Part shown: in pieces, positions 54,501 through 62,643 of the stretch | Numbering within the stretch: the first letter of the stretch is position 1 | How the letters are laid out: each line of letters opens with the position of its first letter | Source: an uncultured Bacteroidales bacterium | GTDB lineage: Bacteria > Bacteroidota > Bacteroidia > Bacteroidales > F082 | Direction: 5' to 3' | Assembly: GCA_900318265.1 (NCBI GenBank) | Contig: ONKA01000027.1 | Span: 1 to 62,643 of the forward strand | DNA length: 62,643 bases | The notes under the pieces: generated by a model | The model's input: only the letters and a program-made list of their open reading frames with translations | What the model was told of the DNA's origin: nothing | Databases searched by the model: none | Program-made: the position numbers and the translations under genes

Positions 54501-54708
54501 GTATGACGTATTCCTCGTATGTACCAGGAGCCACTTCAAAAACGACCTGTCCTGACACACCTGCGGCAAGCGCCGTAGCTGCCGCACTGAACGAAGTGTA
54601 ATCAGGGTTTTGTGAGGCGTTACTATTAATGGTGTAAGTACCTGAAAGTTGGGCGCGCAAGCTGGTGAAAGCCATTGATAGCGCCAACAAAAAAACTATT
54701 CGTTTCAT
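51526..54708 (-). CDS. T9SS-secreted beta-helix / Ig-like / DUF4465 protein
   Basis: A 1060-residue exported protein. A signal peptide (1-19) is followed by a right-handed beta-helix (about 25-440, NNIVNLQCNADYSY-type turns), two cadherin/Ig-like units beginning PPVVVNPIND and PPVVSNQLAP, and a DUF4465 domain (about 690-880, IADFEDVELSPSGIWEPQEG, WGGFTASNRTDLS, WEWFDLSPLG). Then comes one 99-residue repeat (PPYIVHPVPD) and a type A T9SS domain (LMAYPNPTDGQLKLTM to NGNRLIKKVIVK). It starts 12 bp after the preceding DUF4465 gene and so belongs to the operon led by cobalamin riboswitch 3. Confidence 0.9.
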   Translation of the reverse strand: MKRIVFLLALSMAFTSLRAQLSGTYTINSNASQNPDYTSFSAAATALAAGVSGQVVFEVAPGTYEEYVILNNINGTSATSRVIFRGMGADNQQVVVTSNAGYTDNSTLKLAGTDYVTFENMTLTTTSDNKAVVVKLQNGNSGLRFENVRFVGSVSTANLENDKNLVYRISGEWQDTDNAFVDCAFVNGYIGLYYQGHNIYQYNDGLLVENCTFTNQSSKSVYVTFTDHVTVSGNTINSTYDIRNDYNAIDVFRCRYGCLFENNVIDVTRTTNYTTVFRLRPVTGTAAEPVIIRNNIVNLQCNADYSYCFDFDNADSEYIYFAHNTAKCSGSGLCGNLFVEKSWENLWVYNNLFVNETSGYVFRFNSDSDNRFCDYNRVSFTGSNVGIIAGTDCATLADWTAASGFDAHSALCTPQFVGNNDLHITGSDGITVANPLSYVTTDIDGEDRSTTPCAGADEYASGTNLPPVVVNPINDIVFETYPASETVDLTNTFDDPDDPNEDIVITVASNSNPTLVGTTLNGRTLEVERLQNMAGTSVIVLQAESNGQSVQTSFTVECIVEDQPPVVSNQLAPIIYTEYPQSFTFDISACFDDPDNNNEMMEYTVQVCPSEVSASIDDEDVLTVSRTTPNAFNDRILVIRATSNGKHVDMEVSVSGVEVVITVDIADFEDVELSPSGIWEPQEGNNEMFSHGWIFTNYYSSYFWGGFTASNRTDLSQTYMSAQYTAATGCGYDGSAQYAVAYTYGAQTDVYAADGQPHTVTGCYVTNNLWAYQNMLEGDNTVTPFGGLSGNDPDWFKLTATGKNASGQTVGTLDFYLADYRFDNPEDDYILNTWEWFDLSPLGEVATISFSLSSTKNNNSGMITPAYFCMDDFNGGAVVDLPPYIVHPVPDVIMTEFPKLVYIDLNGVATDPDDPDELIEYELISNSNEEALSASLSGRILALNRLTSDEAIANVLMRAISDGQSVDFIVHVIMHQVEGLEEDHYGLMAYPNPTDGQLKLTMDGASGFDYHVFSLMGQCIMNGKVTGNETTLDLGYLNKGVYYISIELNGNRLIKKVIVK

Positions 54709-54720
54709 TTCACCAAAGCA

Positions 54721-55590
54721 TTATTGTACCATCACTTTCCGAATCACACGGGATCCGCCCCAACTCACAGCGACAAAATAGACGCCTTGATGACAAGAGC
54801 TCAAATCGATTTGAGCCGATCCGTTTTGTGCCTGACCGTTCAACACACATTGTCCCATAAGGTTATAAACCTCATAGTCAAAGCTTTGACTCTCATCCAG
54901 ATGAACCGTAATCATCCCATTGGTCGGATTAGGATAGACCAGCATGGCCATAGCGTCTTCTTCAAGACCCTCCACATAGTTCATAATCACGCGGAAGTTG
55001 AAATCCACATATTGTCCGTCGCTGGTGGCACGCATGGCAATTTCAGCGTCAGCTTGCTCAGCGGTCAAGCGCTCAAGCATCAGAATCCTGCCGTTCATGG
55101 TGGCTGAAACCGCCGCCTCGTTGGAGTTGGACAGCATGGTGTATTCTATCAGTTCGTCCGGGTCATCGGGGTCGGTAGCCACACCGTTGAAGTCGATATA
55201 CACTAACTTGGGGAACTCGTCCATCACCACATCCGGAACCGGAGTGACGACATAAGGCGGCTCGTCGATGACAGCGTTGAGGATGACATGAACATTGAAG
55301 TTGACATACTGTCCGTCGCTGGTGGCACGCATGGTGAGGTCAGCAGTTGCTTGATTGGCGTTTTGGCGCGTCATGACCAAGATCTTGCCGTTCATCGTGG
55401 CCGTCAAGGCAGAGGGATTCGAGTTGTTGACGATGCTGTAGGCGATGTTCTCATCCGGATCGTCGGGGTCGGTGGCCACACCGTTGAGATTGACTTGTTG
55501 CGTCTGCGGGTACTCGTTGAAGACTACGTCAGAAACGGAATTGACGATATAAGGCGGCTCATCAACGACGACGTTGAGAATGACGTGCAC
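54721..55590 (-). CDS. C-terminal fragment of a broken DUF4465/T9SS protein
   Basis: An open frame of 289 residues without a proper start. It contains two 99-residue repeats (PPYIVNSVSDVVFNEYPQ... and PPYVVTPVPDVVMDEFPK...) and a type A T9SS sorting domain (MAMLVYPNPTNGMITVHLDE to GGSRVIRKVMVQ). It is the continuation of the DUF4465 gene fragment at 55612-56427, from which it is separated by a damaged repeat. It is in the same register as that fragment; only the piece between them is shifted. Whether it is translated is uncertain. Confidence 0.75.
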   Translation of the reverse strand: MHVILNVVVDEPPYIVNSVSDVVFNEYPQTQQVNLNGVATDPDDPDENIAYSIVNNSNPSALTATMNGKILVMTRQNANQATADLTMRATSDGQYVNFNVHVILNAVIDEPPYVVTPVPDVVMDEFPKLVYIDFNGVATDPDDPDELIEYTMLSNSNEAAVSATMNGRILMLERLTAEQADAEIAMRATSDGQYVDFNFRVIMNYVEGLEEDAMAMLVYPNPTNGMITVHLDESQSFDYEVYNLMGQCVLNGQAQNGSAQIDLSSCHQGVYFVAVSWGGSRVIRKVMVQ

Positions 55591-55724
55591 AGTGGCCGCT
55601 CATCGTGGCCGTCAAGGCAGAGGGATTCGAATTGTTGACGATGCTGTATGCGATGTTCTCATCTGGATCGTCGGGGTCGGTGGCCACACCGTTGAGGTTG
55701 ACTTGTTGCGTCTGCGGGTACTCG
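55393..55724. repeat. Near-identical repeat pair at the break in the DUF4465 gene
   Basis: The 124 bp at 55393-55516 and 55601-55724 differ at only about four positions. An intact repeat step is 297 bp (55096 to 55393), but this step is 208 bp, so about 89 bp are missing. This breaks the frame. Confidence 0.75.
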
Positions 55725-56427
55725 CACCACCACCATTGAAGTTGTCCATGCAGAAATAAGCCGGCGTAATCATATTGTAGCCACTGCCTCTTGATGACGA
55801 AAGACTAAAGGAAATGGTAGCCACATTACCCAAGGGGCTGAGATCGAACCACTCCCAAGTATTAAGGACATAGTCTTCCTCATTGTTGGCAAAGCGATAG
55901 TCGGCGAGATAGAAATCCAATGTGCCCACAGTCTGCCCACTGGCATTCTTACCTGTCGCCGTCACCTTAAACCAGTCAGGATCATTGCCTGTAGATCCTC
56001 CGTAGGGTAACTCGCCATACCCGCCTTGAAGAATGTCCTGATAAGTCCACAGATTGTTGGTGACATAGCAGCCTGTGACGGTATGTAATTGCCCATCGGT
56101 GGCATAGACATCCGTCTGCACACCCATGGTATATGCCACTGCATATTGGGTAGAGCCATCATAGCCACAGCCTGAAGCCGCAGTATACTGGGCATTAAGA
56201 CCCGTTTGACTCAAATCCGTGCGGTTGGAGGCCGTGAAACCGCCCCAATAGCCGTTTTGTGTATTATTGGTGAAAAGCCAGCCGCCGCTGGACATTTCAT
56301 TGGATCCAATAGGGGGTTGCCAAATACCGTTACTGCCGAGTTGGACGTCTTCGAAAGTGGCTGGATCCTGGGCAAAAGCCCAAGCAGCCAAAAAAAGCGC
56401 GAGGGTTAAGGATAAAAGCTTACGCAT
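55612..56427 (-). CDS. DUF4465 domain protein fragment, first gene after cobalamin riboswitch 3
   Basis: A signal peptide (AAWAFAQ, about 1-19) is followed by a complete DUF4465 domain (about 22-232: ATFEDVQLGSNGIWQPPIG, WGGFTASNRTDLSQTGLN, WEWFDLSPLGNVATISFSLSS, AYFCMDNFNGGG). It is about 75 percent identical by eye to the DUF4465 domain of the downstream 1060-residue protein. After NGGG, at about 55724, the frame runs out of register (ASTRRRNKSTST) and stops at 55612. The proper continuation lies at 54721-55590. The gene is either a pseudogene, phase-variable, or misassembled. Confidence 0.8.
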   Translation of the reverse strand: MRKLLSLTLALFLAAWAFAQDPATFEDVQLGSNGIWQPPIGSNEMSSGGWLFTNNTQNGYWGGFTASNRTDLSQTGLNAQYTAASGCGYDGSTQYAVAYTMGVQTDVYATDGQLHTVTGCYVTNNLWTYQDILQGGYGELPYGGSTGNDPDWFKVTATGKNASGQTVGTLDFYLADYRFANNEEDYVLNTWEWFDLSPLGNVATISFSLSSSRGSGYNMITPAYFCMDNFNGGGASTRRRNKSTSTVWPPTPTIQMRTSHTASSTIRIPLP

Positions 56428-56504
56428 AACTTATTTGTTTTAATGCATTAAACGAATAATGCAAGACCATCGCAAGCAGCTATGCTAATTGCCGCGCTTA
56501 GCGT

Positions 56505-56680
56505 CGCCCTTGTTCCCGAAGGCTTGCAATTGAACTCATGGTTTGGCAGGTCTTCTGACTCGCCCGAACCTGTCGCCTTCCCATCTGGATGAGCCAGACA
56601 GTGGCTTTGTTTGACAGGCCTTACACGGACTTACAGCAGCGGGCACTGTTGCCGATTCACACGGCATTCCCTTGGCCAAA
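56505..56680 (-). ncRNA. Cobalamin riboswitch 3 (with downstream L13 hairpin)
   Basis: On the minus strand the core runs AAGGGAATGCCGTGTGAATC, GTGCCCGCTGCTGTAAG, GCCACTG, ATGGGAAGGCG and GTCAGAAGACCTGCC. The hairpin GCCTT/AAGGGC (about 56507-56524) with loop CGGGAAC follows. The region between it and the DUF4465 ATG (56428-56504) is a plain leader without a gene. Confidence 0.93.
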
Positions 56681-56687
56681 CTCGGTG

Positions 56688-56695
56688 CAAAGATA
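56688..56695 (-). promoter_or_regulatory. Promoter -7 box of cobalamin riboswitch 3
   Basis: TATCTTTG followed by C on the minus strand, immediately before the aptamer. Confidence 0.6.
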
Positions 56696-56723
56696 CAACT
56701 TTTCCCGCATGCTTGCCATTTTC

Positions 56724-56764
56724 AACAAAAACAAAGTGGAGACAGCCACTCAGGCCATCTCCAC
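56724..56764 (-). terminator. Intrinsic terminator of the outer-membrane protein gene
   Basis: On the minus strand GTGGAGATGGCC and GGCTGTCTCCAC form a 12-bp stem with two G-U pairs, followed by TTTGTTTTTG. It separates this gene from the riboswitch promoter. Confidence 0.8.
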
Positions 56765-56789
56765 CTTATTCTTTGTCTTACAAAAAAGC

Positions 56790-57545
56790 TTAGAAGCAGA
56801 AACCGATACGTCCCAAAACCATGATGGGATGAACGGTTCCATATTCGTTGAAGTGGGTCTCCGCGTTGGAAACGTTTTCTTCAAGGTTCCTTACCTTCAC
56901 AGTCTCCTCGCCAGCGACAGAAGCCTTGCCAAGGTCATAGAAGCTGCAACCGATGATCAGATTCTTTGCCACTTCGATGCCAATGCCAGCCTGATAGGCA
57001 AAGCTGAAGGCCTTGTCATACTCTTGAATTCTGGTGGTCTGGATTGCGGCAAGTTTATTCACCGTTTCCATCTTGGTGATGAAACGAAGGTTGCCACCTG
57101 CACCAGCCTCAACATAGACGCCCAAATTGGGATTAAAGCGGTAAATGTAATTCAAACCCAACATGGCAGGGACATTGATGTATTGCGGCTTTGCCGTATA
57201 ATTCAGACTACCACCGTTAAACGAACCCTCAGATGTACGATACCAATTCTTCAAATCTTGGCATGGTCCGTTGTAAAGACCATCCACTGAGAGCATGACA
57301 CCCAGTCCAGGGACGCCAACATTGAAATACCACTTGAGACCTGCATTAAAACCAATGCCTGCACCGGCATCGTCGTCATCAAGTTCATATGAGGTCAATG
57401 CAAAATCATCGAACCCATCGAAATCCGCAAAATCAGACATCGGGAAAGAAGCCCCAAGAAACATGGCGCCACGCGTTTGGGCCATAGCCTGACCACCCAG
57501 AACCATCATGAGGGTCAAAGCGAACACTTTTAATATTCTATTCAT
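56790..57545 (-). CDS. Outer-membrane beta-barrel protein
   Basis: A 251-residue protein with a signal peptide (GGQAMAQ, about 1-22), strands with alternating hydrophobic residues and the final aromatic residue of a barrel (LGRIGFCF). It resembles the small eight-to-ten-strand OMP family of Bacteroidetes (PorT/OmpW-like domain). An acidic loop (YELDDDDAGAG) follows strand 2. It has its own promoter and terminator and is not under the riboswitch. Confidence 0.8.
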   Translation of the reverse strand: MNRILKVFALTLMMVLGGQAMAQTRGAMFLGASFPMSDFADFDGFDDFALTSYELDDDDAGAGIGFNAGLKWYFNVGVPGLGVMLSVDGLYNGPCQDLKNWYRTSEGSFNGGSLNYTAKPQYINVPAMLGLNYIYRFNPNLGVYVEAGAGGNLRFITKMETVNKLAAIQTTRIQEYDKAFSFAYQAGIGIEVAKNLIIGCSFYDLGKASVAGEETVKVRNLEENVSNAETHFNEYGTVHPIMVLGRIGFCF

Positions 57546-57592
57546 ATTTTTGATACTTAAAGTTTTGTTTTTCCGTTGTATTTAAAACGGCA

Positions 57593-57600
57593 CAAAATTA
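57593..57600 (-). promoter_or_regulatory. Promoter -7 box of the outer-membrane protein gene
   Basis: TAATTTTG on the minus strand, 47 bp before the ATG. Confidence 0.5.
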
Positions 57601-57611
57601 CAAAAAATTTG

Positions 57612-57619
57612 TACTTTTG
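57612..57619 (+). promoter_or_regulatory. Promoter -7 box of the membrane protein-ligA operon
   Basis: TACTTTTG followed by C, 18 bp before the ATG and back to back with the opposite promoter. Confidence 0.55.
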
Positions 57620-57637
57620 CGTTCTAAACGGAAAAAT

Positions 57638-61523
<3,886 letters not shown>

Positions 61524-61594
61524 CGTAGCTTGTTTTTGATGCCGCAAAGTTGCGAAAAAAATCGCGGTTTTTGCCGTGGATTAGGAAAAAAGAT

Positions 61595-61602
61595 GTACTT
61601 TT
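61595..61602 (+). promoter_or_regulatory. Promoter -7 box of tRNA-Tyr
   Basis: TACTTTTG followed by C, 37 bp before the mature 5' end. Confidence 0.55.
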
Positions 61603-61639
61603 GCGCCGTCAAACAAAGACAAAACGTTCTTTCATTCTT

Positions 61640-61721
61640 GGGGGAGTCGCATAGTGGCAATTGCAACAGACTGTAAATCTGTCCGGGTATCCGTTCGGTG
61701 GTTCGAGTCCACCCTCCCCCA
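61640..61721 (+). tRNA. tRNA-Tyr (anticodon GTA)
   Basis: A class II tRNA with acceptor GGGGGAG/CTCCCCC, anticodon stem ACAGA/TCTGT with loop CTGTAAA (anticodon GTA) and a long variable arm (CCGGGTATCCGTTCGG). The T arm TGGTTCGAGTCCACC is intact. No CCA is encoded. Confidence 0.97.
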
Positions 61722-61816
61722 CTTCTAAGCGAAGTGTTCGGCTTCGCTTTTTTCATGCCCTTTTCACAGAAAACAAAATTTCTCCAGCTTTTTTTCATCG
61801 CATTAAAATAATTGTA

Positions 61817-61824
61817 TATCTTTG
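61817..61824 (+). promoter_or_regulatory. Promoter -7 box of the RRM gene
   Basis: TATCTTTG followed by C, 19 bp before the ATG. Confidence 0.6.
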
Positions 61825-61843
61825 CACTACAAATACGTATGTT

Positions 61844-62164
61844 ATGAAGATTTTTGTCGCCAAACTAGCATTTAAGACCACAACGGAAGATTTAAGAGCC
61901 CTGTTCGAGCAATTCGGCACGGTGGAATCCTGCAAGGTCATCATGGATCACGAGACGGGCCGCTCGAAATGTTACGGTTTCGTTGAAATGCCCAACGACG
62001 ATGAGGCATACAAAGCCATCGTGGAGACTGACGAGACCGTCTTCATGGGTAACGAGCTGCAAGTCAAGAAGTCACGTCCACAAGCCGCAGCGGCTCCCAA
62101 GCCGGAAAAACCGGTACGCCCAAAGCGCCCACACCATCCTTACGTACCCAAGACGGAGGAATAA
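61844..62164 (+). CDS. RRM-type RNA-binding protein
   Basis: A 106-residue protein made of one RNA recognition motif. RNP2 (IFVAKLAF) is near the start and RNP1 (KCYGFVEM) near residue 43, followed by a Pro/Lys/Arg-rich tail (KPVRPKRPHHPYVPK). Such small RRM proteins are abundant in Bacteroidetes and may act as RNA chaperones in an Hfq-like role. ATG 61844 follows the -7 box. Confidence 0.9.
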   Translation: MKIFVAKLAFKTTTEDLRALFEQFGTVESCKVIMDHETGRSKCYGFVEMPNDDEAYKAIVETDETVFMGNELQVKKSRPQAAAAPKPEKPVRPKRPHHPYVPKTEE

Positions 62165-62220
62165 TAATGCGTTAGCGCATTTTTTTCGCCCAAGTCGCCT
62201 ACATATTTAAAAATATTCCG

Positions 62221-62228
62221 TATTTTTG
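62221..62228 (+). promoter_or_regulatory. Promoter -7 box of tRNA-Arg
   Basis: TATTTTTG followed by C, 15 bp before the mature 5' end. Confidence 0.55.
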
Positions 62229-62243
62229 CACCCGCAAAACGAT

Positions 62244-62317
62244 GGCCTGGTAGCTCAGCTGGATAGAGCAACAGCCTTCTAAGCTGTGGGTCTTGGGTTC
62301 GAATCCCAACCGGGTCA
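62244..62317 (+). tRNA. tRNA-Arg (anticodon TCT)
   Basis: Acceptor GGCCTGG/CCGGGTC, D arm with AGCTCAGCTGGATAGAGC, anticodon loop CTTCTAA (anticodon TCT), and T arm TTGGGTTCGAATCCCAA. No CCA is encoded. Confidence 0.97.
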
Positions 62318-62325
62318 CGAAAAAG

Positions 62326-62358
62326 AAAAATCCCAACTCCATTGGAGCTGGGATTTTT
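62326..62358. terminator. Bidirectional terminator between tRNA-Arg and rplT
   Basis: A 15-position stem AAAAATCCCAACTCC/GGAGCTGGGATTTTT with one mismatch, a three-base loop and A/T tracts on both sides, so it works on both strands. Confidence 0.9.
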
Positions 62359-62384
62359 CATTATCCTAAGAACAATAGTGCGAC

Positions 62385-62643
62385 TTACTTCACTTGGTCG
62401 ACGATGGCCTTGAAAGCCTCCGGGTTGTTCACAGCGAGATCGGCAAGGACCTTGCGATTGATTTCGATGCCCGACTTGGTGAGCTTGTCCATGAATTGGC
62501 TGTAGTTCATGCCAAATTCGCGCACAGCGGCGTTGATACGGACGATCCACAGGCTGCGGAATTCGCGCTTCTTGTTTCTTCTGTCGCGATAAGCGTAGGT
62601 TTGACCCTTTTCGTAAGAGTTCTTCGCCACAGTCCACACGTTC
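62385..62643 (-). CDS. rplT: 50S ribosomal protein L20 (C-terminal part; continues beyond window)
   Basis: The 86 codons visible cover L20 from [22 protein letters not shown] to the C-terminus ([20 protein letters not shown]). The start lies outside the window, so the gene is cut by the window edge and not truncated. L20 is an early-assembly 23S-binding protein, normally downstream of infC and rpmI. Confidence 0.97.
   Translation of the reverse strand, partial: NVWTVAKNSYEKGQTYAYRDRRNKKREFRSLWIVRINAAVREFGMNYSQFMDKLTKSGIEINRKVLADLAVNNPEAFKAIVDQVK

Overview
The window reads as chromosomal DNA of a gut-type Bacteroidales bacterium. The evidence is an Na+-translocating NADH:quinone reductase operon (nqrA-F), promoters with the Bacteroidetes -7 box TAnnTTTG (usually TAnnTTTGC), a glycine-lipid gene pair (glsA-glsB), giant secreted proteins with type IX secretion (T9SS) C-terminal domains, and cobalamin riboswitches. 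No insertion sequence, prophage or CRISPR array is visible. Both ends are cut inside genes: nqrF on the left and rplT on the right.

Layout. 0-5.1 kb: minus-strand operon 2Fe-2S ferredoxin-nqrA-B-C-D-E-F, with an apparent deletion fusing the end of nqrD to nqrE. 5.4-13.3 kb: aspartase, flavin reductase, an amidohydrolase fused to an ABM domain, DUF362 lipoprotein, MBL hydrolase, SDR, tcdA. 13.3-27.3 kb: a dense accessory block with two AraC regulators, flavodoxin-like proteins, small hexapeptide acyltransferases, a cyclophilin-like protein, an alpha/beta hydrolase, a CMD-cupin fusion, iron alcohol dehydrogenase, a glutathione peroxidase and a Vat-type acetyltransferase. Many products are periplasmic or lipoproteins, which suggests a redox/electrophile stress or detoxification island. 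27.3-36.8 kb: small redox/metal proteins, glsAB, nitroreductase, WG-repeat lipoprotein, glutathione peroxidase, metal P-type ATPase, acid phosphatase. 36.9-42.6 kb: porin, imelysin lipoprotein, di-haem DUF1111 lipoprotein and a short CcsBA-type cytochrome c synthase. The porin operon and ccsBA carry the same operator/promoter architecture.

42.6-57.5 kb is the most interesting part. Three cobalamin riboswitches lie within 14 kb. The first precedes a CoA-transferase. The second precedes a 1929-residue FnIII/choice-of-anchor T9SS surface protein and a 91-residue small membrane-tailed protein. The third, on the minus strand, precedes two T9SS proteins containing DUF4465. I infer a vitamin B12-responsive cell-surface system, possibly for cobamide capture through T9SS-exported proteins. 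One of the DUF4465 genes is broken within its 99-residue repeats.

57.6-62.6 kb is housekeeping: a membrane protein overlapping ligA, a MalY/PatB-type C-S lyase, tRNA-Tyr, an RRM protein, tRNA-Arg and rplT. Intergenic DNA carries many different palindromic and heptameric repeat families, and some have entered reading frames (nqrA, the CMD-cupin gene, a flavodoxin lipoprotein gene).
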